In this document: piece by piece, positions 34,819 through 42,689 of the stretch | Layout: every line of letters begins with the position of its first letter | How positions within the stretch are numbered: position 1 is the first letter of the stretch | IMG/VR virus record: IMGVR_UViG_3300017963_000228 | Coordinates: 24,663-88,662 of that record | Reading direction: 5' to 3' (one strand) | DNA: 64,000 nucleotides | From: a virus | Notes under the pieces: model-generated | Database searches by the model: none | Told to the model about the DNA's origin: nothing | Seen by the model: the letters and a program-made list of their open reading frames with translations, nothing else | Position numbers and translations under genes: made by a program

Positions 34819-36060
34819 TTAACTAACGTCATCCAGCATCACAAATGCTTGCGGTACTGCTGCCTGTCCATCCAACCGACCAGAGCAACGGAGGGAAGTA
34901 CGGTTATGACGGAAACGATAATGACGCGAAGAATCCATGCTGAAATCCTGACGGAAACCAATATAATACCACTGCCATGCACCCAGCACCACATCACCAG
35001 CAGTACCCAATGCAGGAACTTTACCATCAGCCAGCATAGCCGGTTTACCAAGAATGGTCATGTCATAACCATCCTTCAGATTGGCATAGGATTCCTGAAG
35101 AACAAGTTCATCGGAAGTTGCGGAGACTTTCTGACCGCGAAGGGCAGCACGTCCGGTCTTTGTAATAAACCAAACTGCGGCGGCATCAAACATGGCAGGA
35201 AGACGTGCATCCATGTTGAGAATATCGTCAACAACTACCGTACTGGCAGTTTGACGATTGACAGTGAGAATATTGGGATCATTGAGAATACCCAGCGGTT
35301 TCTTTCCACCACTGCCATTGAGGAATTCTTTATCCGTATACCAGTACCATGCTGACCGGAAAATACGGGTAAGATAATTCATGAGGTTAATAACAGAATC
35401 GTCCAACAGAGTATTGGTCAGTTCAGTGTAACCGGCCAATTCATGGACGATCATTTCAACCAAACCGAATTCCGGTTGCGTTTCCTGCTTCTCGCCACCT
35501 TCCTCAGTCCACTCAAAAGATACACCAGCAAAATGATCAAAATCTTCCGATTGCACATCGGGATTCTGCATCAGTTTGGGGAAAGCCAGTTTTTCACCGG
35601 CCATCGGCCATACAGTGGCGCGGGACCATACCAGCGTGTCTTCCATATCGTACATGATCATCAATGCACGAAATTCTTCCGGTACGAGATAACCACCATC
35701 GTCATCCACTGCGGAAGAAAGCAGTTTGGAAGTCTGTCCAGTTTTGAGATACTTGGAGAAGTCGGTAGCCCACTGTTTTACTTCATCGGAAACCATCAGC
35801 CATGGATTCTGACGGTTGCGAAGATTGATGATTGATCCCTGTTTGGTGGTCATCATATGACCATCCATGGAAACAAAAGGCATACGTTGAACAAGCTGAG
35901 TACCAGAATGCGGCTGAAAAGGCGTCTGCACATCATTCTGGAGATCCTTTACCATATCCTGAATGGTTTCTTTCACCAGATTGCTGAAATCATCGCCACC
36001 CATAACATCCGAAACTTGGCCCTTCAACAATTCAATGAGTTCATCCTTGGTCAATTTCAT
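34819..36060 (-). CDS. Major capsid protein, HK97 fold
   Basis: 413 aa. Residues 1-100 are a charged helical delta-like region (MKLTKDELIELLKGQVSDVM). The HK97 fold begins near SSAVDDDGGYLVPEEFRALM and contains WTEEGGEKQETQPEFGLVEM, ELTNTLLDDSVINLMNYLTR, KEFLNGSGGKKPLGILNDPN and the C-terminal FRQDFSMDSSRHYRFRHNRT. These are diagnostic. GC-rich synonymous codons relative to the accessory genes suggest high expression. AGGAGGAACTTTTAA precedes ATG 36060. Confidence 0.93.
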   Translation of the reverse strand: MKLTKDELIELLKGQVSDVMGGDDFSNLVKETIQDMVKDLQNDVQTPFQPHSGTQLVQRMPFVSMDGHMMTTKQGSIINLRNRQNPWLMVSDEVKQWATDFSKYLKTGQTSKLLSSAVDDDGGYLVPEEFRALMIMYDMEDTLVWSRATVWPMAGEKLAFPKLMQNPDVQSEDFDHFAGVSFEWTEEGGEKQETQPEFGLVEMIVHELAGYTELTNTLLDDSVINLMNYLTRIFRSAWYWYTDKEFLNGSGGKKPLGILNDPNILTVNRQTASTVVVDDILNMDARLPAMFDAAAVWFITKTGRAALRGQKVSATSDELVLQESYANLKDGYDMTILGKPAMLADGKVPALGTAGDVVLGAWQWYYIGFRQDFSMDSSRHYRFRHNRTSLRCSGRLDGQAAVPQAFVMLDDVS

Positions 36061-36102
36061 TTAAAAGTTCCTCCTAATAAATAGAATTAAATAAATAAAA
36101 AA

Positions 36103-37746
36103 TTAATCGATTTTCCCCGAAGCAGTTTTCATCGCTTCAGATAATTTTTCCCGCAATACATCCATCAACGTAGACTTCACAGAATCAACCACGACAGTTT
36201 TGGATGAATTCAGTATTTCATCGTCTATTTCGATTTCATCTGTTTCAGAATTGGTTTTTTCATTGGCAGGGGAAATCAATGAATCATCCAATTCTATCAG
36301 ATCATCGTTTTTAGTCGAATCCGTATCAGAATTCTCCAAACCCTGAGTCTCAATAGCATCATTATCAGTTATTTCATTAGGATTATCAAGGTCTTTTTTA
36401 TCCTTGAGATCCGCAATGGATTTTTTCAATGCTTCAATCTCGTCTTTAAGCAAAGATATCAGCTTGTTAGCTTCCAATTCATCGTATTCCGACAGCGTTT
36501 GCAGTTCCGCATTGGTTCCAATGATAATTGTCTGTTGATCCAATACGTTACCTTCTACATCTTTCAGTGTTTTTACAAGCTCAATGGTACGGTTCAATGA
36601 AACCACTTGTTCAATCGGTGCCACATGATCCTTATCTTCAATTTCAGGATCATCCTCCGCGTCACCATCTCCATCGGTCTTGTTCTCACTATCGGCATCG
36701 TCAGGGGCATCTGATTTATTATCCTGATCATCTGAAATCTCAATTTCATCTGCTTCAGTGTCTTTCTCCCCATCCTCCAAAGAAATATCTTGATCCGTAT
36801 CAGTCTCAGAAGATTTAGTATCCTCAGTATCAGCAACATCAACCGAAACAGATTCTTCAAATAATTTGATTGGCATTTTTTCTTCAACCGTATCCAAAAC
36901 AATGCCGCCTTTTTTATCCACTTTGATATCAAAGTATTTTGTTTTCCATTCCTGTTCCACATTCTCCTTAATCCATTCATTAGCGGTTTTGTCATCAAAT
37001 TGCTCTGGATCAAATAGATAGGCAACAGGATCTTTAACAGAAATATCTTCATCAAGCGGAACAGCTTTAATGGCTGTTACCCCATCAGCAACTTCAAACT
37101 CTTTAGGTTGTGTAAAAATAGCAATATCCATAACGGGGTAAAAAAGACCAGATTTGGTTCTGGCAAATACTTCAGGATATCCCAAAGTAATCAAATTCTG
37201 ATACTCTTTATCATTTTCACCCATACCCATATGAACATTGGCATTTGGGTTAGCAGGAACAGCACAACAGGAAATCTCCAGTAATTCTTGTGAGGTAAAT
37301 TCCCGACCTCCCCACCATTTATCATCTTCATCACGAAAATCAAATTTAAGTCCCATAAAACCAACAGAGAAAGAAGTCAAAAATCCATTTTTATATTTGT
37401 TGAATATCTTCATGGATTCATCATCATTCTCGTCAAACTTGGGCTGAAACAATAATCGATTAGTACTTTTATCAACCCATGTTTTCATTGATCTGGCAAC
37501 CGGGACTCCATAATAGTTATGGGACCACGGAACCACAGGATTCTTCTTGAAATTAGACATTTTCCAACCGGATTGACGTACAATATCTTTGTCCCGGTCT
37601 TCATCTTCAGTTGAAGCAACCGCAATGAACGTTTTACCTTTTTCATCTAATTCCATCAACTTTATATTTGATACATTTGTTGCCAGAACGCTCTTACCTT
37701 TTTTCTTAAACGGAAGACCTTTTTCATTACGAAGTTGATAAGCCAT
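36103..37746 (-). CDS. HK97-type prohead protease with long acidic scaffold-like C-terminus
   Basis: 547 aa from ATG 37746, which has AAAGGAG 9 nt upstream (a frame opening at 37779 is not needed). Residues 30-190 are the S78 prohead protease: VASTEDEDRDKDIVRQSGWK, PVVPWSHNYYG (His76), GFLTSFSVGF (Ser127) and LLEISCCAVPANPNA. About 300 further residues are acidic (DTDQDISLEDGEKDTEADEI) with a coiled coil (LLKDEIEALKKSIADLKDKK). No separate scaffold gene exists between portal and capsid, so this extension probably is the scaffold, removed by the protease after assembly. Confidence 0.85.
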   Translation of the reverse strand: MAYQLRNEKGLPFKKKGKSVLATNVSNIKLMELDEKGKTFIAVASTEDEDRDKDIVRQSGWKMSNFKKNPVVPWSHNYYGVPVARSMKTWVDKSTNRLLFQPKFDENDDESMKIFNKYKNGFLTSFSVGFMGLKFDFRDEDDKWWGGREFTSQELLEISCCAVPANPNANVHMGMGENDKEYQNLITLGYPEVFARTKSGLFYPVMDIAIFTQPKEFEVADGVTAIKAVPLDEDISVKDPVAYLFDPEQFDDKTANEWIKENVEQEWKTKYFDIKVDKKGGIVLDTVEEKMPIKLFEESVSVDVADTEDTKSSETDTDQDISLEDGEKDTEADEIEISDDQDNKSDAPDDADSENKTDGDGDAEDDPEIEDKDHVAPIEQVVSLNRTIELVKTLKDVEGNVLDQQTIIIGTNAELQTLSEYDELEANKLISLLKDEIEALKKSIADLKDKKDLDNPNEITDNDAIETQGLENSDTDSTKNDDLIELDDSLISPANEKTNSETDEIEIDDEILNSSKTVVVDSVKSTLMDVLREKLSEAMKTASGKID

Positions 37747-37751
37747 AACTT

Positions 37752-39701
37752 TTACTCCTTTTCCATTGTAATTGTGCAATCACAATTAAAACTTAAAATG
37801 TCACCGGGAAATCGCAGTTTAGATCCCCCAACAAAAAAGTTGTCTTTTGAAACCATATTTTTTAATCGGCCTTTATGACCACATTCATTACTATTCACTA
37901 CCCATACAACGTTTTTATCCAAATGACTTACCATTTGCCATTTGGTATAGTTTATACAAGATTTCAAAAGAGCATTGATAATTTTTGACAAACGGGGATT
38001 GGCGTTGAATTGTTCCTTAAAAAATTCTTTCCAATCCTTATCTTCCCATCCAGAAATCATTTTAATCGTTTTGTTATACTCAAACGCTGCTTTTTCAGCA
38101 ATCTGCTTAATCCATTTATCATTTAACCATTCAAGCAATGTTTCCTGATATCCAAAATGTTTGGCATAAACTTCAACAGATGCTTCTACACAATCTACCA
38201 GAATATCTTTTAAATATGTTTCAAAATTACTTGGGTGAATGTCTTTCATAGCCTGAAAGATCATATCGTTCCAAGTCTCCCTTGACAATGTGATTAAATT
38301 AAAAAAATCATCTAATTTATTAATTTGTTTTTGATTAGTAGGTTCAACAGAACGTCCATCAGTGGGATTATCATCACGATCATCTGTTCCATCAGGATTG
38401 GTATGTGGTTCGTCATCATCACGATCACGATCTCCATTTGCCGGTGGCGCAGGGGGATTCGCCGCTTGCTGGGAGATCTTTGGTAAATCTTTTAACAATA
38501 CATGGTTTGCAGGAATAATAATTTCGTCACCACCAGCAATGGCCGGTTTATTCTGTATTTCTTGACGAAATTCATTAATCGTCATTGTAGGAACACCAAC
38601 ATATGCTTTGGATTCCTGAACCTCCAGTTGACGATCACGCGGAATAGGATTCTTATGACGCAATTGAAGACGTTCATCAAATGATTTACAAACCCCATCT
38701 GTTAATTCTTCGTCCCAAATATTTAAACGTGGTGCAATTGACTCACGGTTAAAAGAGATATCAGTATATACAGCCCCGGCACGATTGGAGTCCGTAGATC
38801 CCAGCTTGTTTGTTGGCACCCGATAAGCCGATAGGATCTTTTCCTTAGACCATCCTGCCAAAGACATAAATTCAAAATCTTTATTGGTATACTCCAACGG
38901 TATTGGTTTTAAGCCACTATCCAAAACAGCTACTTGGTGAAATGTTCCCTGATATTTTTCCATCCATCGGGCTTTTAATTCATCAGCTTTTTCTTGATCA
39001 ATTTGAGCATCCGTTGTTAATGCAAAATCAATTCTTGCACTATTTTTAAAGAAGTCCCGTTCATATACTTCAACATAAGTATCAATGTCAGTCGCATATG
39101 CTTGTGCTTGAATAGGACTCATACCCGACCATGGATCAATAGGATGGGGATAATTGATAACAATCAATTCATTAATATCAAAATCAATATATCCTCCCGC
39201 TTTACCGGATTTAAAAATATATTTAACAGAAGGATTAACAGGATTATCTGAAACTTCTACTTTCATAAAATCATTCATATTCAAAGGCCATAATTCCCAA
39301 ACCTGCCCCAGCTTATTTTTGGCCTTATAAATAACGGTCATACCACACAGATCTAACTGTATCTGACAAAAGCTTTTAATAAAACGAAACGTCATTAAAT
39401 CATTGGGAACCCGAAACGGTTTAGTAAAAACCTGATACCCTTTGTTTTTCGTAGAAAGTTCTTCATCCGTATCTTTGTTATAAAACGAATAGGGAAGCAT
39501 TGAAACACGATCAGAAATCAATGATACACAGGAATAAACCCACGATTTGTATTCAGCTAATTGAGCAGAAGGATTTATTTTAAGTGGTCCTGAACTTGCT
39601 CCTTTTTCTCTGGCGATAATAGCGTTAAGTTGTTCCCATGTTTTAGAAACATTGGAAGATGAATTCCATGTAAATCTAATTTCATAATCTCCAATACGCA
39701 T
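37752..39701 (-). CDS. Portal protein fused to a MuF-like C-terminal domain
   Basis: 649 aa. Residues 40-400 are an HK97-type portal: VYSCVSLISDRVSMLPYSFY, then CGMTVIYKAKN, VWELWPLN, and GWSKEKILSAYRVPTNKLGS (portal wing and stem). A linker rich in D, N and P follows (NGDRDRDDDEPHTNPDGTDD, about 425-445). The last 170 residues end NECGHKGRLKNM...LRFPGDILSFNCDC, the cysteine-containing end of Mu-F/SPP1 gp7-like minor head proteins. A portal-MuF fusion puts the packaged head protein directly on the portal. GGGAGTGAAGAA precedes ATG 39701. Confidence 0.85.
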   Translation of the reverse strand: MRIGDYEIRFTWNSSSNVSKTWEQLNAIIAREKGASSGPLKINPSAQLAEYKSWVYSCVSLISDRVSMLPYSFYNKDTDEELSTKNKGYQVFTKPFRVPNDLMTFRFIKSFCQIQLDLCGMTVIYKAKNKLGQVWELWPLNMNDFMKVEVSDNPVNPSVKYIFKSGKAGGYIDFDINELIVINYPHPIDPWSGMSPIQAQAYATDIDTYVEVYERDFFKNSARIDFALTTDAQIDQEKADELKARWMEKYQGTFHQVAVLDSGLKPIPLEYTNKDFEFMSLAGWSKEKILSAYRVPTNKLGSTDSNRAGAVYTDISFNRESIAPRLNIWDEELTDGVCKSFDERLQLRHKNPIPRDRQLEVQESKAYVGVPTMTINEFRQEIQNKPAIAGGDEIIIPANHVLLKDLPKISQQAANPPAPPANGDRDRDDDEPHTNPDGTDDRDDNPTDGRSVEPTNQKQINKLDDFFNLITLSRETWNDMIFQAMKDIHPSNFETYLKDILVDCVEASVEVYAKHFGYQETLLEWLNDKWIKQIAEKAAFEYNKTIKMISGWEDKDWKEFFKEQFNANPRLSKIINALLKSCINYTKWQMVSHLDKNVVWVVNSNECGHKGRLKNMVSKDNFFVGGSKLRFPGDILSFNCDCTITMEKE

Positions 39702-39749
39702 TTCTTCACTCCCATTTCGTTAAGATTGAATTTAAATTCTTTTAACGAA

Positions 39750-41291
39750 TTAGTATATATTCGGGCCATCTGCTCCACGTAAGAACAGTTTTGCCCCCTC
39801 TCTGGCAAACCAGAGAGACATAACAATATCCGTAGTTTCATAGAAGGGATGGTTGGAAAATTCAAAATACATTTTCATCCAAGGATCATTTATGTCATCT
39901 TCACCGATATCTGGTTTGTGATCAAAGCAGAACATCCACTCTTGATTATCCATCTCTTTTTCAATTGATGGAAGACCGTGTAACGGATCTGATTTATTTT
40001 TACCTGTCAAAAATCCTTCAATGCGTATTCCATATTTTTTGAATTTATCCTGACCCATCATGGAGATAAGCATATCAATAATAGCATCCTGTACACCGTT
40101 ATTCTCAGCCATAAAAACATCAACACCGAATTGCCGAAAATATTTAACCATCCAGAATGGTATATCCTGAGAACCACGAAGAAGATTCAAAGCAACTGGA
40201 ATTTTCAAACCTGTTTTACGATGTACCGCTATAACCGATAAGATTGTACCGGGACGTTTAAGAGAAGCAAAGTCAATACCACCAATGAAAAACCAATTAC
40301 GTTCATCATCAATAATAGCTTCTGGTTTAACACCAAAATGACAACACTTTGAAAAAGAAGGAAACGATTTATCAGAATCGGAATAAGGAATTAAACGATA
40401 ACCACGATCAAAGTCCCTTTGGCCAAGCTCTTTGACCTTCATATCAAGGTCTTCTTTATCAAACAGCCACCACAAAGGTAACTTCCATTCACGACCAAAG
40501 GAATCTCTGTAAAGAAGATTATTCATATCTTCTGTCACAGCAATCGACATCCAAGACCAAATGGGATTGCGCTGAATAACCGATGCAAGATCGTTTTCAT
40601 GCCATTTATTCATCATGACCAACACTTCTGAATCTTTAGGAATCAAACGTGTCAACCAAATATTTTTAAATACATCTTCTATTTTTTCTCTTGTGGTAGG
40701 TTCAAGAACTGCGGTTTTAAGATCTTGAGGATCATCAAAAACAATTAAATTTGCACGACCACCAATAGCTGTTGATAAAACACCATAAGCTTCAACCGTA
40801 CCATCTTTACTCATAGCGGTGCGTTTAACAATAAATCGTTGAGATCCCCAAATGGGAGTTGGAAGAATATGGGGTGCAATGCGTTTTAAATCATCATCTT
40901 TTGTTATATAATCACGAATAGCCCTACAACGTTTTACTGCTTCTGTTTCAGAAACATGAACTATTTTACAAAGTAGATTTGGGTTTTGTGCGATTTTATG
41001 CATAACCCATCCAGTGCAGAGTTGTTCAGTCTTACCATGACCAAAAGCACCCAGCACCAAATATTTTCGATATCCTTTAGCGTTAGCATATCGAATAAAA
41101 CGATGCATAACATTATGCACCGGAGCATTTCTAACAGATTTACCTCTGGAATCTTTTAAAAAATCTTGTGTAAAAAATTCTGATTTCGGTTTAACGAGAT
41201 CAGCATGATCAATATCAATATTGTCAATTAATTCAACAACACCACCATTCAAGAATTGCTCTAAACCTTTATCAAATAGGACTTGAGACAT
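39750..41291 (-). CDS. Terminase large subunit
   Basis: 513 aa. ATPase domain: Walker A-like GAFGHGKTE (81-89) and Walker B NLIVFDDPQD (181-190, with a double aspartate); coupling region EVLVMMNKWHENDLAS. RNase H-like nuclease: FIGGIDFASLKRPGTIL (Asp340), DVFMAENNGV (Glu396), and HPFYETTDIVMSLWFA near the end. The gene follows TerS with no gap. It drives ATP-dependent genome packaging and cuts the concatemer. The AFGHGKT version of Walker A is common in this terminase group. Confidence 0.92.
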   Translation of the reverse strand: MSQVLFDKGLEQFLNGGVVELIDNIDIDHADLVKPKSEFFTQDFLKDSRGKSVRNAPVHNVMHRFIRYANAKGYRKYLVLGAFGHGKTEQLCTGWVMHKIAQNPNLLCKIVHVSETEAVKRCRAIRDYITKDDDLKRIAPHILPTPIWGSQRFIVKRTAMSKDGTVEAYGVLSTAIGGRANLIVFDDPQDLKTAVLEPTTREKIEDVFKNIWLTRLIPKDSEVLVMMNKWHENDLASVIQRNPIWSWMSIAVTEDMNNLLYRDSFGREWKLPLWWLFDKEDLDMKVKELGQRDFDRGYRLIPYSDSDKSFPSFSKCCHFGVKPEAIIDDERNWFFIGGIDFASLKRPGTILSVIAVHRKTGLKIPVALNLLRGSQDIPFWMVKYFRQFGVDVFMAENNGVQDAIIDMLISMMGQDKFKKYGIRIEGFLTGKNKSDPLHGLPSIEKEMDNQEWMFCFDHKPDIGEDDINDPWMKMYFEFSNHPFYETTDIVMSLWFAREGAKLFLRGADGPNIY

Positions 41292-41849
41292 TTAATTAGT
41301 TCCCGTTTTTTCCATCTCAATCTGCATGAAGTTGTCCATTTCTTCAGAAAGATTTATATTACGCAATTCTTTCATAAAAATGTGTTTTACTTCAGTAGGA
41401 AGTTTATTAACCACACCCAAAATGATTTTTTGAAACGACATAAACTTCATTTCATACTCATGTCGTACAATATCCTTCTTTCCATACTTATCAGGATATT
41501 TGCGCTCCAGCATCCACGCCGATGCTTGCCATGCCCCTAAACGACCAGCAAGGTGAATATTGTTCAAATGGGTGCTTTCACATTGGGCCTGACATGCTTC
41601 TACAAATTCTTCAAATTCAGGATCAGATCGAAGAATGCCTAATTGATAATCAGAGATACGTAAAAGCTTTGCTGCTTCTTTAATGTCCAAACCGCGTTTC
41701 ATATACAAAGACAATTTTAATTTTTGAGAAAACAGCGTAGCTTTTTTGGGAAGTTTACATTTTTTCGATGTATTTTCAAAATCAACATCGTCAATGATTT
41801 CCGGTTCAACTGAATCTTTTGTTTTAAGCTTCAGTTTAGTAATTGCCAT
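41292..41849 (-). CDS. Terminase small subunit
   Basis: 185 aa. An N-terminal basic region precedes a helix-turn-helix (LDIKEAAKLLRISDYQLGIL, about 54-73) and the characteristic helical part GAWQASAWMLERKYPDKYGK (about 105-124), as in small terminases of the phBC6A51/Terminase_3-associated type. The C-terminus is a helical oligomerisation segment. First gene of the minus-strand late operon, behind the promoter at 41899-41928, with GGGGG before ATG 41849. Stop abuts the TerL start. Confidence 0.82.
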   Translation of the reverse strand: MAITKLKLKTKDSVEPEIIDDVDFENTSKKCKLPKKATLFSQKLKLSLYMKRGLDIKEAAKLLRISDYQLGILRSDPEFEEFVEACQAQCESTHLNNIHLAGRLGAWQASAWMLERKYPDKYGKKDIVRHEYEMKFMSFQKIILGVVNKLPTEVKHIFMKELRNINLSEEMDNFMQIEMEKTGTN

Positions 41850-41882
41850 TTATGACCCCCATGTGATATAGAATTGATTCAA

Positions 41883-41912
41883 TTGGTTAAATATCCTTAT
41901 TTTAAGTTTAAT
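41883..41912 (+). promoter_or_regulatory. Possible weak divergent promoter for the plus-strand genes
   Basis: TTGGTT (41883-41888), an 18-nt spacer and TTTAAT (41907-41912) lie about 30 nt before ATG 41941 and overlap the minus-strand late promoter. The -35 is weak. Overlap would make the two directions compete for polymerase. Confidence 0.3.
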
Positions 41913-41928
41913 TCATCAATAATGTCAA
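41899..41928 (-). promoter_or_regulatory. Late-operon promoter (TTGACA-18-TAAAAT)
   Basis: On the minus strand the -35 TTGACA (41928-41923) and -10 TAAAAT (41904-41899) are separated by 18 nt; the start of the TerS gene is about 50 nt downstream. It is the only near-consensus sigma70-like promoter seen upstream of the head and tail genes. Confidence 0.7.
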
Positions 41929-41940
41929 TGGGTAACTGTC

Positions 41941-42411
41941 ATGGCAAAAAAATATGGTAAAGTCAAAACAATAGATCGATTCAATCGTGACCCCAAAGAG
42001 GAAAAATTTATTAGTGATTTCCAAGAGATAATGATCCAACGATTGGATTTGAACAGAACGGGACATTACCATCCTGATAATATCAAATGGATTCAAATGA
42101 ATGCCTGTGAAACAGCCCATCCCAATCTCAATACGAAAATCGCTGATGGTTTTTTACTATCCTGTGTTGTTGATCCAGAAATCTATATTAGGATTCAAGA
42201 AACAGCTAAAAAAGTAACGGGTGATTATATGGCAATGGATGACCTCATTCATCTTCTACTAACTTACTTCATAAGCACCTATCAGGGACCAGTACCAAAA
42301 AATCAATTGCCATATAATAGAGTAAAAAAAGTTAGAGGTAAGAAATTACTGCAATTTAAAAAACGCTTCAAACCCTACTTCAAAAACACCGTCCGAACAT
42401 TTAATTTATAA
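41941..42411 (+). CDS. Hypothetical protein divergent from the terminase
   Basis: 156 aa, basic at both ends (start MAKKYGKVKTIDRFNRDP, end KKRFKPYFKNTVRTFNL). A central helical part, RIQETAKKVTGDYMAMDDLI followed by HLLLTYFI, resembles a ribbon-helix-helix or small helical DNA-binding segment but is not diagnostic. The ribosome binding site is weak (GGGTAAC). First gene of the rightward operon. Confidence 0.5.
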   Translation: MAKKYGKVKTIDRFNRDPKEEKFISDFQEIMIQRLDLNRTGHYHPDNIKWIQMNACETAHPNLNTKIADGFLLSCVVDPEIYIRIQETAKKVTGDYMAMDDLIHLLLTYFISTYQGPVPKNQLPYNRVKKVRGKKLLQFKKRFKPYFKNTVRTFNL

Positions 42412-42434
42412 AAATCAAACATTTATAAATTTAA

Positions 42435-42464
42435 TTGACAAACCCCTCCTCAAAACCGTACAAT
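42435..42464 (+). promoter_or_regulatory. Strong promoter (TTGACA-18-TACAAT)
   Basis: TTGACA at 42435-42440, spacer of 18 nt, TACAAT at 42459-42464. The expected transcript start is near 42470-42471. It drives the folded leader and the 603-aa gene. Confidence 0.75.
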
Positions 42465-42469
42465 TCCTA

Positions 42470-42649
42470 ATGTTTGTCTTGCCAAAAAGAAAAGCCCACC
42501 GCAATCGGGTGAGCTTTTCAGTTCCCAACGGTTCAGAAGAACCGGACAAGGAGGTTTCCCGGTGGCAAGTCGGGAAAAACGATGGTGTGATTGACCCCAA
42601 AGGCGATTTGATGATCAATCGTTCTTTAAATACCCCCCAAAGGATATAA
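42470..42649 (+). CDS. Possible small leaderless gene (alternative to the structured RNA)
   Basis: An ATG at 42470, exactly where transcription should begin, opens a 59-codon frame (MFVLPKRKAHRNRVSFSVPN...) ending at TAA 42649. The protein would be basic with no recognised motif. Its codons (CGC, CGG, GTG, CCG, GTC) are GC-rich and unlike the neighbours, which fits a structured RNA better than a gene. Listed because a leaderless mRNA cannot be excluded. Confidence 0.25.
   Translation: MFVLPKRKAHRNRVSFSVPNGSEEPDKEVSRWQVGKNDGVIDPKGDLMINRSLNTPQRI
42471..42640 (+). ncRNA. Candidate structured leader or small RNA
   Basis: Three hairpins follow one another in unusually GC-rich DNA directly after the promoter start site: 42490-42518 (AAAAGC/GCTTTT plus CACC/GGTG), 42529-42544 (CGGTTC-AGAA-GAACCG) and 42555-42577 (TTTCCCG/CGGGAAA). 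A perfect anti-16S sequence AAGGAGGT (42548-42555) lies between hairpins two and three with no gene starting after it. This looks like a regulatory leader or small RNA. No known RNA family was recognised. An open frame (42470-42649) covers the same bases and is the alternative explanation. Confidence 0.4.
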
Positions 42650-42689
42650 AAAGAGGCATTTAACACTCTATCCAAAAGGATATAAAAGA

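Noticed and set aside
34839-35355. Frames on both strands inside the capsid gene
   Set aside because: Shadows caused by the biased codons of the HK97 capsid gene.
36528-37055. Frames overlapping the prohead protease extension
   Set aside because: Low-complexity H/P or I/L/M-rich translations that mirror the acidic GAT/GAA-rich extension.
42415-42675. Minus-strand 86-aa frame over the leader region
   Set aside because: It runs against a consensus promoter and hairpins, has no ribosome binding site and shows no family resemblance.
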